From JANNBN01 sp031430595 (GTDB lineage: Bacteria; Actinomycetota; Acidimicrobiia; Acidimicrobiales; JANYDT01): a stretch of DNA of 64,000 nt. The notes under the pieces are model-generated. The model worked only from the letters and a program-made list of their open reading frames with translations. It made no database searches and was not told the origin of the DNA. The stretch is taken from contig JANPBU010000051.1 in assembly GCA_031430595.1 (NCBI GenBank), positions 136,944 through 200,943 of the forward strand, written 5' to 3'. Position numbers and translations under genes: made by a program. Positions 42,462 to 51,557 of the stretch are shown here, one piece after another. Every line of letters begins with the position of its first letter. Position 1 is the stretch's first letter.

Positions 42462-43565
42462 TTAGTTACCGAGCACGCCGTCGACCAGGTCGGCCGAAAC
42501 CGAGGCAACCATGGCCTCGTCGAGCTTGATGACTTCAGAACCACCAACATTTTCAGGAACACCCTGAACGACCTGGGTCTTTAGGGTGGTTGGGTCTATA
42601 GCCCGAGCAATTTGTGCGTAGTACATAAGGTCACCGACCTTCATGTTGGTGACCGTGTTCGTTCGAATAATCTTCGTCCAATTCACCAACGCCTGGATGT
42701 TGTCGGTCGATTCACGTAGACGGGCGAACGAAGCGAGAATCACTTTTTGCTGATTAGCTGACCGGTCAAAGTCGCCCTTCGGAAGGGTTTTCCGGGCCCG
42801 CGAATAGGCCAGGGCCGCATTGCCGTTGAACTGGAACCAACCTTGCTGAAACTGGGCACCCGACGCTTTGTCGTTGATTTGTGGGTTGACCTGCACGTTA
42901 ACGCCACCAACACCGTCAACCATTTTCTTGAATCCGTCGAAACCCGTGAGAAGGTACCGGTCGATTTTCGTGCCCATAAGTTTGTTGATTGTTGCCAAAA
43001 ATTCGTCTGGGCCAGCAACCGACATCACTTCGGTGAGTTTGCGTTTTTCACCGCTTGTCATCGTCACGTAGCTGTCTCGGGGGAACCCTACCAACGCACC
43101 CTTTTTGAGGGTTGGGTTGTAGGTAAAGATGTGGATGGCATCGCCGCGAGTTTTGTCTGGCTTTTCGCCAGGACGGGCGTCGGTACCCACGATGAGCAGC
43201 GTAAACACTTTTCCGTCTGGCTGAACTTTTGAATACGCTTCAGTTTCGTTCTTGGCGCTCGGAAGAGACTTATCTTTCGATGGTGGCATCGGGTCGAAAT
43301 TGAGTGCAGCGACCGGCGGACGACCATTGGGTGCGTACATTCCGTTGACACGCTTTGAACCCTTCGCCGGTGCGGGGGCTTTTCGGCGCTTCGTCGTCGT
43401 GGTCTTCTTTTTGGAAACGACTTTTCGGGTGGTCTTCGTGGCGGCGCTCACCGACGTGCTTGGCGCGGTGAGGGCGAGGGCCATCACCGAGGCGGTGACG
43501 CCAATCACCACACGGCGGGCGGTTCGAGACCGCGTTTGAGCGAGGGAAGTGAATTTGATGTTCAT
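42462..43565 (-). CDS. LytR-CpsA-Psr (LCP) family wall-polymer ligase
   Basis: LCP enzymes move glycopolymers from a polyprenyl-phosphate carrier to peptidoglycan outside the membrane. The 367-residue protein has an N-terminal membrane segment (VVIGVTASVMALALTAP) and a Lys/Thr-rich stretch. The LCP domain (about 120-340) shows FTLLIVGTDARPGEKPDKTRGDAIHIFTYNP, ALVGFPRDSYVTM, and FDGFKKMVDGVGGVNVQV with the Arg/Asp residues that bind pyrophosphate lipid. YSRARKTLPKGDFDRSANQQKVI is the second signature. GGAGG is 9 bases before the ATG. Its place in the Wzm/Wzt operon strongly suggests that the exported glycan is anchored to the wall. Confidence 0.92.
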   Translation of the reverse strand: MNIKFTSLAQTRSRTARRVVIGVTASVMALALTAPSTSVSAATKTTRKVVSKKKTTTTKRRKAPAPAKGSKRVNGMYAPNGRPPVAALNFDPMPPSKDKSLPSAKNETEAYSKVQPDGKVFTLLIVGTDARPGEKPDKTRGDAIHIFTYNPTLKKGALVGFPRDSYVTMTSGEKRKLTEVMSVAGPDEFLATINKLMGTKIDRYLLTGFDGFKKMVDGVGGVNVQVNPQINDKASGAQFQQGWFQFNGNAALAYSRARKTLPKGDFDRSANQQKVILASFARLRESTDNIQALVNWTKIIRTNTVTNMKVGDLMYYAQIARAIDPTTLKTQVVQGVPENVGGSEVIKLDEAMVASVSADLVDGVLGN

Positions 43566-43702
43566 TTGCAGAACCTCCGGATGTTCGCGGCCGCTAGGCG
43601 ACCGTCACCTCGTATACGAGGACAGTGACGCACGTTGCGCCGGAATACGAACAATGTACCCTGCCCGCATTATCGAGTTGTGAACAAACGCCTGATCGGC
43701 GT

Positions 43703-44629
43703 TCATTTGACCTGATTATCCATGTGGAGCGACACAAAATCAAGGATGACTTGCATCGCTTCGATGTGCAGATCGGCTTCGGTGCGCAGCAAGGTTCCAC
43801 TCGCCGTTTCAAGATGCCAACTCGACATGCTCTGGTCGAAGTTGTTCGCAATGGTGAAGTGTGAGGCGTTTGGCAGCAATTCGGAGCGTGACAATGGCCC
43901 GGCCTCCAACGCCGTCAGCCGAAGGCAATCTTCGACCGAGATTCGGGGCCCGTATCGGCCTTGAGAAAGTGCGGCCCCGATGACCCCGTCGAACGCTCCA
44001 CCAGCGACGAGTACCGGGGTGGAAGTTCCGAGCGGCGCAACCTGGCCAGGGGTCCATCCAGCGAGCGCAGTTCCGAGGGCGTGTCCGCCCCAGGTGGCGA
44101 TGACACGTAGACCGACCAGCCAGTCGCGTCCGGCATATGACAGGGCTAAGGCTGCACCGGCGGAGTGTCCGAATAACGCAATACGTTGTAGGTCGAGGGC
44201 GTTGTACAGCGGCGAACTGGGGTTCGAGTTGGCTACAGTCAACATGTCAACCAGTGGACGAACTATCCGGCAGGGTTCACGTGTTCCGTATTGACCCGCA
44301 CTCAGTGCAGCAAGATCGCCACCCGGCCCATACACCGAAACACCGCCACCTTGAGGGGTTTGCCCGAAAGGCGGTCCGAGGGTTTCAAGGTATGCGTACG
44401 TAACAGCAACGTATCCTGCTGTCGCGAAACAATGAGCAAGATCGGTGTAAGACGCTGGTCCGCAGCCGAACCCGGGAAGGATCAGAACAACGGGCAGGCA
44501 CGCCCCGGCGACGGCGGCAATCGGCCCCACACCTGCAACGCGGGTTCCATCGGTTGGCGCTGGGTAGGTGACCTGAACATGCACACTTGCGTCAAGAACC
44601 GCCGTGACCATCGTTTGCACAACGGTCAT
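43703..44629 (-). CDS. Alpha/beta hydrolase (chlorophyllase/PAF-acetylhydrolase-like)
   Basis: A 308-residue alpha/beta-hydrolase. The oxyanion-side LPVVLILPGFGCGPASY is near residue 48 and the nucleophile elbow ALFGHSAGAALAL places Ser in GHSAG near 155. A late His in LPNASHFTIANNFD can complete the triad. No signal peptide is present. It is 25 bases after wzm and 137 before LCP on the same strand. Acyl or acetyl removal from the polymer is possible, but the substrate is unknown. The ATG at 44629 has no clear Shine-Dalgarno. Confidence 0.82.
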   Translation of the reverse strand: MTVVQTMVTAVLDASVHVQVTYPAPTDGTRVAGVGPIAAVAGACLPVVLILPGFGCGPASYTDLAHCFATAGYVAVTYAYLETLGPPFGQTPQGGGVSVYGPGGDLAALSAGQYGTREPCRIVRPLVDMLTVANSNPSSPLYNALDLQRIALFGHSAGAALALSYAGRDWLVGLRVIATWGGHALGTALAGWTPGQVAPLGTSTPVLVAGGAFDGVIGAALSQGRYGPRISVEDCLRLTALEAGPLSRSELLPNASHFTIANNFDQSMSSWHLETASGTLLRTEADLHIEAMQVILDFVSLHMDNQVK

Positions 44630-44654
44630 CGTCGGTTCGCTACCGGGTTCATGC

Positions 44655-45539
44655 TCACAGTTCTTCGACGATCCTGGTCTCGAGTTTCTTAAAAGTAAGC
44701 GTACCTAGCACCATCACAAATAAGGTGAAACCAACGAGGTAAATCATTGACTGTGTGCCAGGCACTCGGCCGTGATAAAGCATGTCGCGGTAGGCATTCA
44801 CCACATGAACCATCGGGTTCACCGAGTAAATCGCGCGGATTGGAATGTTCACTCCACCAACCCGAGTCATCTCGGGGATGTATCCGTCCATCGTGTACAC
44901 CACGGGGGTCAAGTAAAACCACGCCTGCAGTGCAATCCCGATGAGGTGCGTCATGTCTCGGAAGTAGACGTTGATCGCACTTAACGCCAACGAGTAGCCA
45001 AGCGCCAAAAATGCCTGAATTACGGCCAAAAGCAGTACAAACGGAACCCATCGCAGCACCACGTGACCAAACATTGCGTACACAGCCCCGAGCACGCTGA
45101 GTTCAATAAGGAACGACACGAAACACGCAAGCACGGTTGAACCAACGATGTATTCACGGGGGAAGTACACCTTCTTCAGCAGGCCAGCTTGGGCAACAAG
45201 TGATCCGGTTGACGACCCAATCGAGGCCGACAAAAAGTTCCATGGCAGCAATGCCGTTGACAGGTACAGCGTGAAGTTCTTTAGCCCTGAAGGATCACCG
45301 ATTGGGGCGGCGCCTTTAAGAATCAATTTGAATACAACGGTAAAGATGGCGATGGATGACAGCGGATTAAGTAGTGACCAGAACCATCCGAGTGCTGAGC
45401 GTTTGTATTTGCCTCGAAGTTCGCGCTGGGTCAGGCTCCATAACAGCTCACGACCTTGCCACAGTTCGCTGAGTGAGGCGCCGCCTTGAAATCGTCTGAG
45501 TTCTCCTGTGTTTGAACCTACGCCTGCAGACGAACTCAC
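44655..45539 (-). CDS. wzm: Polysaccharide ABC exporter permease Wzm
   Basis: The 294-residue ABC-2 type permease forms the membrane channel of the polysaccharide exporter. The N-terminal amphipathic LWQGRELLWSLTQRELRGKYKRSALGWFWSLLNPL is typical of the family's interfacial helix; six hydrophobic segments follow, and FLSASIGSSTGSLVAQAGLLKKVYFPREYIV and FRDMTHLIGIALQAWFYLTPVVY are conserved. It overlaps the rhomboid-like gene by 4 bases (ATGA) and precedes the hydrolase. Together with Wzt this marks an ABC-transporter-dependent polymer pathway, as for teichoic acids or O-antigens. Confidence 0.93.
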   Translation of the reverse strand: MSSSAGVGSNTGELRRFQGGASLSELWQGRELLWSLTQRELRGKYKRSALGWFWSLLNPLSSIAIFTVVFKLILKGAAPIGDPSGLKNFTLYLSTALLPWNFLSASIGSSTGSLVAQAGLLKKVYFPREYIVGSTVLACFVSFLIELSVLGAVYAMFGHVVLRWVPFVLLLAVIQAFLALGYSLALSAINVYFRDMTHLIGIALQAWFYLTPVVYTMDGYIPEMTRVGGVNIPIRAIYSVNPMVHVVNAYRDMLYHGRVPGTQSMIYLVGFTLFVMVLGTLTFKKLETRIVEEL

Positions 45540-46525
45540 TGACCGCCCTCGCGAAGCCGTTTGCTTGCTTCTTCGAGGCGGGTTCGGTCGTCGTTACTCA
45601 GGCTTTCCATACCGGAGGCGGCGATCTTGTCGAGTAGCCGGTCGACTTCTTCACGATCATTTCGATTGAGGCCCGTTCGGGTCGATGAACCCGATGCGCT
45701 TGGCCCGGCGGTTCCGGTTCCGGTTTCGCCCCACGGACCGGTCACAACTGAACCCTCCTTCGACCGACTCGGCCGTTTGGCCTTTGCTGTACTTTTCACC
45801 CGCACCGATGCGCCACTGCGACCAGTTTGCTGACCATTACCAAGGCCCGGTATCTGAATAACTGGCACCCAACTCGGAAGGTTGCTGCCCATCCCAAATG
45901 AGCGCAACGCAATCAGCGCCACGGCTACAACCACCAGTTCGAAGATCACAGCACCCCAAAGCTGGTCGCCGAGCAGTTGCAAGATATCGATGGCTATGAA
46001 TACTGCTGCGATGATTCGTGCCGGTATTCCGAACAGAAATCGCATCGTTGGAAACTCAACGGCCACCGCAGCAAGAAGGGCTACTTCTAGCGTTCTAATA
46101 CCGCCCACGATCGAAGTGCCAAGCAGAAACGAGGTGTCGGCACCCGCAACCTTAACGACGAGGTAGAGAGCCGTCATCAGTACCGAAGGGACGATCACGC
46201 AGAACATCACGTATTTGAGAAATTGGATTCGGCCGAGAAACTGTTCGAGTTGGGTTCCGAACAGATAGAAAAGGTACAACGCCAGTGCCACAAAAATGTC
46301 GGGTGGGTTTGGGATTGGCCAAGTGACTAATCGCCATATCTGGGCTTTGGCGACCAGATTGGGTTCAAACGAGAGGTGAGCAAGTAGCACCTTGTCAATT
46401 GCGTAGACCAGCATCGACACTGCCCCAATCATGGGGATCAGGGCGCTGGTCGTCACGTCGAAGGTTCCGATTTGGAACCAGCCATCTCTACTTGGTGCCT
46501 GGTTCTGCCATGAGCGGTCTGCCAT
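45536..46525 (-). CDS. Rhomboid-superfamily membrane protein lacking catalytic residues
   Basis: A 329-residue membrane protein with about six helices (roughly 30-215) laid out like a rhomboid: WRLVTWPIPNPPDIFVALALYLFYLFGTQLEQFLGRIQFLKY is the family's L1/TM2 region. At the place of the catalytic GxSG there is LLGTSIVGGIRT, and no His is found in the last helix (LWGAVIFELVVV), so it looks like a pseudoprotease. The C-terminal tail ends EEVDRLLDKIAASGMESLSNDDRTRLEEASKRLR, a helical hairpin seen in other rhomboid relatives. TAGGCT lies 8 bases before the ATG. It is coupled to wzm by a 4-base overlap. A role in assembling or regulating the exporter is inferred. Confidence 0.75.
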   Translation of the reverse strand: MADRSWQNQAPSRDGWFQIGTFDVTTSALIPMIGAVSMLVYAIDKVLLAHLSFEPNLVAKAQIWRLVTWPIPNPPDIFVALALYLFYLFGTQLEQFLGRIQFLKYVMFCVIVPSVLMTALYLVVKVAGADTSFLLGTSIVGGIRTLEVALLAAVAVEFPTMRFLFGIPARIIAAVFIAIDILQLLGDQLWGAVIFELVVVAVALIALRSFGMGSNLPSWVPVIQIPGLGNGQQTGRSGASVRVKSTAKAKRPSRSKEGSVVTGPWGETGTGTAGPSASGSSTRTGLNRNDREEVDRLLDKIAASGMESLSNDDRTRLEEASKRLREGGQ

Positions 46526-46533
46526 AACATTTC

Positions 46534-46539
46534 AGCCTA
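46534..46539 (-). promoter_or_regulatory. -10 box for rhomboid-like gene
   Basis: TAGGCT on the minus strand, 8 bases before the ATG; would drive the wzm operon from a leaderless start. Confidence 0.45.
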
Positions 46540-46577
46540 GAGCGCACTGGCGGTTGTGAGATGCCGCCGCCGAACTT

Positions 46578-48920
46578 TCAGTTTGGGCGGGGTCGGCTCG
46601 CGCGATAGGGGCCGGGCTGGTGAATCAGGTTCGCAATTGGGGCAACTACCCGAGACCATCGGTATTGCTCGGCCAGCGATGCTGCTGCAGCCGAGCAGCG
46701 GTTTCGCAAGTCAACGTCGCCGAGCAGTCGACGCATCGCCGCAGTCAATGCGTCAAGATCGTTTGGGGCAACAACAAGCCCGGCACCTTCTGCTTCAATG
46801 AGGTCGGCGAGCACGTCGCCCGAGGTGGAGAGGGTTGGTAATCCAGCCCAAAAATGGTCAAGTACCCGTGTTCGAAAAGCCAGGCGTGTTTCGGCCATTG
46901 CTTTTGCGGCGACTACGCCAATGTCTGCTTCGGAAAGGAAGGCTCCACGCTGATCGTAGTCAATCCATGGTCCGAGTACTACCTTGCCGTTCGCGATCAA
47001 CCCAAGTTCGGTGGCCCGCTCGACAACTCGTGCACTCATCGCCATGGTGGGTACGCCGCGCCCTTCGAGTTCCAAACCCATGAAGAACAATCGTGCATCA
47101 GGAAATTCATCCGTCAGGGCGTTAAACGCATCGAGCACACCGATTGGATCAAACCAATCCCATGTTCCGCCTCCCCACAGAACGACTGTGTTGTTGTGCT
47201 GTATCGATGAAAATCGCCCGCCTTTGAGAGGCCCAAGTTTGTTGGCTACGGCACGTTGCTCTGGTACGCCAAAGGGCACAACGTCGATCAGTTTTCGCAG
47301 GTGAGGGTCCAGGTCGTGGGCGGCTTTATTCAAGCGACCTCGCGATGCCAACATGCCCATCCAAAAGTCGCGTTGACGTTCTGAGGCACACACAAACATG
47401 TCGCCAACATCTAGTAGCTGATTCAACGCATTGATCTCGTGGTCTTTGGTGGCATCGGCCTGCGAGTTGGTCATGCCGTCGTATTGTTCGAGGCTTCCGA
47501 ATATCCATGGGTCGTACAGGTCGACCACTCGCAATGCTGTCGAGTTTGCAATGAACGGATACCGAACCAGGTCGAACCCGAACACAAACACCACGTCTGC
47601 TCCATCGATCAGTTGTCTCAGCGCTTCATGACCAACTTCGCCGTTGATGAACAGCGTATCGACCCCCGGAAAGCTTCGTTCGACTGGGCGATCGCAAGCC
47701 ACGGTGACACGGGCGTGTTGGGCCAGCGCGCAGGCTGTTTCCCATGCCCTGATGGCGGTACCAGCCATGCGCGGCCCAATGAGATCGTGGCACAACACAA
47801 CAACATGGCGGGCTGGGGCGTCTTGAAAAATGTCACGAATGTTGAGAAGTTCAACGACCCGACGGAACGCTTCGCTGTAGTCATCGCTTCCATTACCCAT
47901 CGGCACCAGCGGTTGCCGGAAGGTGCTGAACATGTCGGCGTCGTTGACCTGTCGCTTCGCCTGAATGCCTTTGCGAAGCTTGAGCAGTTCTGGCAGATCG
48001 TCAACGATGTCATTGACAGCGTGCATACGAGAAAGACCTAATCGGTGAACGGTTGTCATTTCGTCATGACCTTCACCAATTTCGTATTCGGCACGGTCGC
48101 TTCGCGCATCAAACGAAGCGCGTTCTGATTGCAAGAGCAGCGCACCGGCCAGCAGACGGGGAAGGTGTTCATCTGACACGTTTTTGATGAGCAGTCGAAG
48201 AGCGTTTCGTTCGAGCAGAACCATTCGCTCATGCCATCGAAAGCGCGCAGATGTTCCGTGATGGCGGTGAAAGCTTCGGGCATCTGCAGCGAGAACCGTT
48301 TTGTGCCCAGAGAGTTGCAATCGAAGCCCGAAGTCAACATCTTCAAAGTAGGCAAAGAACTGAGGGTCAAACCCGCCAAGTTCAACGAACAGTTCGCGAT
48401 CCACAAGTAGTGATCCGCCACAGGCAAACGGCTGTATAGATCCGTCGATTACCGTAACTTCGCTGAGTGATTTACCAACATTTGGTTGGTCGCCAAAGCC
48501 ATGAAAATTGACGGCACCTCCCGAATAGTCGAGGTGTGTCCCGTCCCAATCAAGGATGGTTCCGGCCACACAGTAGATACCCTGTGCCCGATCGAGTTTG
48601 GCAACCAGGGCCCGCATCCAGTTGGGGTCAACTCGCATATCGTTGTTGAGCAGAGCAATGACGTCGTTTGCTGATACGGCCGCTGCGAGGTTGACGGCGG
48701 GCGCGAATCCTAGATTCGTTCCTTGGGGAAGCACGGTGACCCACGGGTACGCCGTTGCCAACAGCTCGAGGGAACCGTCGGTCGAGCCGTTATCGACGAG
48801 CAAGGTTTCGATCAGGTGCGGGGGGTAATCGAGGGCGGCAACCGAATCAAGACAGGCCGGAAGGTGTTCGATCCCATTCCAGTTGACACAAATGATTGAC
48901 ACCGAGGGAAGCCTGCTCAC
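46578..48920 (-). CDS. Bifunctional GT2-GT4 glycosyltransferase
   Basis: A 780-residue fusion of two glycosyltransferases. Residues about 5-260 are a GT2 domain: VSIICVNWNGIEHLPACLDSV, LLVDNGSTDGS, NLGFAPAVNLA, LLNNDMRVDPNW, FFAYFEDVDFGLR. Residues about 370-770 are a GT4-type domain: VVLCHDLIGPRMAGTAIRAWE, VVDLYDPWIFGS, VLWGGGTWDWFDP and a donor site near FWAGLPTLST. Such fusions can add two different sugars in turn. The start is GTG, with TAACGT 8 bases upstream. It diverges from another giant GT gene with a similar promoter. Confidence 0.87.
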   Translation of the reverse strand: MSRLPSVSIICVNWNGIEHLPACLDSVAALDYPPHLIETLLVDNGSTDGSLELLATAYPWVTVLPQGTNLGFAPAVNLAAAVSANDVIALLNNDMRVDPNWMRALVAKLDRAQGIYCVAGTILDWDGTHLDYSGGAVNFHGFGDQPNVGKSLSEVTVIDGSIQPFACGGSLLVDRELFVELGGFDPQFFAYFEDVDFGLRLQLSGHKTVLAADARSFHRHHGTSARFRWHERMVLLERNALRLLIKNVSDEHLPRLLAGALLLQSERASFDARSDRAEYEIGEGHDEMTTVHRLGLSRMHAVNDIVDDLPELLKLRKGIQAKRQVNDADMFSTFRQPLVPMGNGSDDYSEAFRRVVELLNIRDIFQDAPARHVVVLCHDLIGPRMAGTAIRAWETACALAQHARVTVACDRPVERSFPGVDTLFINGEVGHEALRQLIDGADVVFVFGFDLVRYPFIANSTALRVVDLYDPWIFGSLEQYDGMTNSQADATKDHEINALNQLLDVGDMFVCASERQRDFWMGMLASRGRLNKAAHDLDPHLRKLIDVVPFGVPEQRAVANKLGPLKGGRFSSIQHNNTVVLWGGGTWDWFDPIGVLDAFNALTDEFPDARLFFMGLELEGRGVPTMAMSARVVERATELGLIANGKVVLGPWIDYDQRGAFLSEADIGVVAAKAMAETRLAFRTRVLDHFWAGLPTLSTSGDVLADLIEAEGAGLVVAPNDLDALTAAMRRLLGDVDLRNRCSAAAASLAEQYRWSRVVAPIANLIHQPGPYRASRPRPN

Positions 48921-48928
48921 AGCAACTC

Positions 48929-48934
48929 ACGTTA
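48929..48934 (-). promoter_or_regulatory. -10 box for GT2-GT4 gene
   Basis: TAACGT on the minus strand, 8 bases before the GTG start. Faces the matching box of the divergent gene across a region of about 160 bases that has repeated GTTTC/GAAAC boxes. Confidence 0.5.
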
Positions 48935-49065
48935 GCGACCTTGTAACCCAGCGGTGACTTTGTGCTGGTCTGCCCCTAGAAAGTGACCGTTTCGCCAGGG
49001 CGTTTCACTGCGAAACCGAGGGACGAAACGATCGCAGGCACCATAAGGGGATCGCTATCGGCCGG

Positions 49066-49071
49066 TATAGT
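49066..49071 (+). promoter_or_regulatory. -10 box for GT4 gene
   Basis: TATAGT is 8 bases before the ATG at 49080; the best -10 match in the window. Confidence 0.6.
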
Positions 49072-49079
49072 TGACATCG

Positions 49080-51557
49080 ATGTCGTTCCCGCTCGCTAGC
49101 AAACTCACTCGCAACGCCACCACAGACCTCAATCTTTCGGTGCTGATCGTGACCACGGTTGAACAATGTGCCGAAGCTGCAATTACCGCTGAAACCCTGT
49201 TGGCCCACCACGGTAATGCCCTGTTGCGTGTGTGCGTGGTTGATGATCGATTTGGAGCCGCCTCCAACCGTTGGCGGTCTGCTGGCGGTTCATGGCATCC
49301 GCCGAGTGCCAGCGAAGTTGGGTTGAGCGAGGAAGACTTCCGCAACCTTGGGATGGCACTTGGTCCTACCCAATTGGTCTCGGCGCTCACTCCCTATCTC
49401 GCTCACTTGATCGGATCACAGCATGGCTCTGTGGTGTTGCTCGCTGACAATGTCGAAGTACTCGGTTCGCTTACCAAACTCGTTCGTTCAGCTGAACATC
49501 GTGGCGTTGCTGTAATTCGGCGACGAGACACCCCGATTCCGTTAGACGGACGACTTCCAGACCACTGCGATCTTTTGCGTTTTGGTCGTTTCCACAACGA
49601 CCTTGGAGCCTTCACCGGAGATGCAGGTCTTGACGCTCTGCGCTGGTGGGCCGAGCGAGTTCGGCTGGTGTCTTTCCTCGACATCGACCGAGTGAATCCA
49701 TGGACCCACCATTGGCTCGACGAGCTTTGCGTTACCCACCCCGAAAAAGTGACGGTATGTGGCGCTGGGTTAGTTGCCTCGTACCAAAACCTCGATGAAA
49801 TCGAACTTAGCGACGCTACGATGATTCGCTTCGACGGGCTCGATGTCAACCGGCCGTGGCAGCTTTCGTCACAAGCAGGAATCTGGCCACGAGTACTCCT
49901 CAGCGAACATATAAATGTTGCTCAAAAAGTTACCGCACGATGTCAACGTTTGAAGTTGGCCCCAATACCGTCGGTGGTAGAGCACGGATTCACCACACTT
50001 CCGAACGGACATCAGGTAGATGAAGCAATGCGGAGGTTGTTTCTTGAGGCGTTAGTCGCAGCCAAGCGACATGGTTCGCCGCAACCGCCAAACCCATTCT
50101 CGCCGAATTCGTTCTCCCGATTTCGCGATTGGTTGGCCGAACCCGACCTTGCCCACACCCCATGGACCCGTCACCTCACAGCACTGATTGCCCTTCGACC
50201 AGATCTTGGCTTGGCGTTTGGCAACGACCCCGAAGTGCTGCTGAGTTGGGCTCGACGAGATGCCCAACGCGAGGGAATCTGGACTCCCCTGCCTCAAGCC
50301 GAACTTCCCGCACCATTGAACAACCGGTTGCGAGAATCAGAACGAAGTTCCGTTACCCGACAGGCGGATTGGGACTCACCGCCGAAGCAAGCTGTCGCAG
50401 GCATGAACGTTGTTGGGCTGATGAGCGCTCAACTCGGAAATGGTGAGCATGCTCGCCTCATGCTCGACACACTCGCACGGGCGCGAGTTCCATTTTCCAT
50501 CGTCGACCACGACGCCACGGTAAGCAAACGCGATGAATCGCTGCTTGCTGTCGAGACGCCACGCGGATTTCTGCACGATGTCGATGTGTTGATGCTCAAC
50601 GCGGACCTCGTTGAAGCTACCCTGCGCGCTTATGGTCGACCTGGTCGGCCAACATGCCCAACTGCTGCATTCTGGGCATGGGAGACGACAGTATTTCCCG
50701 AAAGATTCCTTCCTGCGTTACATCGGGTAAACGAAGTCTGGGGTGTCAGCAAGTTCGTTGCCGACGCTATTTCTCCCCTGGCGGCCTATGCACATACCGG
50801 CATCTTTGCGATGCCAGCCCCGATGCCTGCGATTCGAGACCGCACGCCCCGCAAGACAGTTGACCCTCTTGGTATCGGGCTTGGTATACCGGCTGGCCGA
50901 CATGTCGTGTTTTTCTCGTTTGACTATTTCAGTGTGGCCGAACGGAAGCTGCCGTGGGCTGCCGTCGAAGCATTCACAACTGCTTTTCCGGTGTCATCAA
51001 AGGCATCGGGCGCACCAATGCTTGTTATCAAAAGTCTCAATCACGAATATTTTCCGCTTGACCGCGAGCGCCTCGTGTACGCCGCCCGTGGCCGAGATGA
51101 CATCGTGCTCATCGAGCAATACGTAACTTCGCAACAACGTGATGCCTTGGTTATGCGCGCTGACACGTATCTTTCGCTACACCGCTCAGAGGGTTTTGGT
51201 CTCACACTTGCTGAAGCGATGGCGATCGGCACACCAGTCATCGCCACGGGTTGGTCAGGGAATATGTCATTCATGACCGAGGAAAACAGTTTTTGTGTCG
51301 ATTTCGAACTTGTCGATGTGGCCAAAGATGTTCGAGTGTATGGCGGTCACGGCCAATGGGCAGAACCGTCAGTAAGTCATGCAGCTCAACTACTCGGACA
51401 GGTAGTCGATCAACCGACCGTGGCAGCGGCACGTGCAGCGCAGGCCACTGCCGACTTAACAAAACGAGCCTTCGAGCAACCTGACGCCACATTTGTTATT
51501 GAGCGACTTCGCTCGATACGTCGATCTCATCACGCCGAAATTAGGAGCAACTCATGA
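49080..51557 (+). CDS. Large GT4-domain glycosyltransferase
   Basis: An 825-residue protein. The N-terminal 430 residues are of uncertain fold: LNLSVLIVTTVEQCAEAA and VVLLADNVEVLGSL suggest a diverged GT2-like or anchor domain. Residues about 440-800 are a GT4 domain: VVGLMSAQLGNGEHARLMLDTL, FWAWETTVFPERFLPALHRVNEVWGVSKFVADAI, and HRSEGFGLTLAEAMAIGTPVIATGWSGNMSFM. The WAWE...EVW block is typical of mannosyltransferase-like GT4 enzymes that build long chains. The start is set by the -10 box. A small coiled-coil gene overlaps its stop by 4 bases, so the two proteins may work together. Confidence 0.85.
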   Translation: MSFPLASKLTRNATTDLNLSVLIVTTVEQCAEAAITAETLLAHHGNALLRVCVVDDRFGAASNRWRSAGGSWHPPSASEVGLSEEDFRNLGMALGPTQLVSALTPYLAHLIGSQHGSVVLLADNVEVLGSLTKLVRSAEHRGVAVIRRRDTPIPLDGRLPDHCDLLRFGRFHNDLGAFTGDAGLDALRWWAERVRLVSFLDIDRVNPWTHHWLDELCVTHPEKVTVCGAGLVASYQNLDEIELSDATMIRFDGLDVNRPWQLSSQAGIWPRVLLSEHINVAQKVTARCQRLKLAPIPSVVEHGFTTLPNGHQVDEAMRRLFLEALVAAKRHGSPQPPNPFSPNSFSRFRDWLAEPDLAHTPWTRHLTALIALRPDLGLAFGNDPEVLLSWARRDAQREGIWTPLPQAELPAPLNNRLRESERSSVTRQADWDSPPKQAVAGMNVVGLMSAQLGNGEHARLMLDTLARARVPFSIVDHDATVSKRDESLLAVETPRGFLHDVDVLMLNADLVEATLRAYGRPGRPTCPTAAFWAWETTVFPERFLPALHRVNEVWGVSKFVADAISPLAAYAHTGIFAMPAPMPAIRDRTPRKTVDPLGIGLGIPAGRHVVFFSFDYFSVAERKLPWAAVEAFTTAFPVSSKASGAPMLVIKSLNHEYFPLDRERLVYAARGRDDIVLIEQYVTSQQRDALVMRADTYLSLHRSEGFGLTLAEAMAIGTPVIATGWSGNMSFMTEENSFCVDFELVDVAKDVRVYGGHGQWAEPSVSHAAQLLGQVVDQPTVAAARAAQATADLTKRAFEQPDATFVIERLRSIRRSHHAEIRSNS

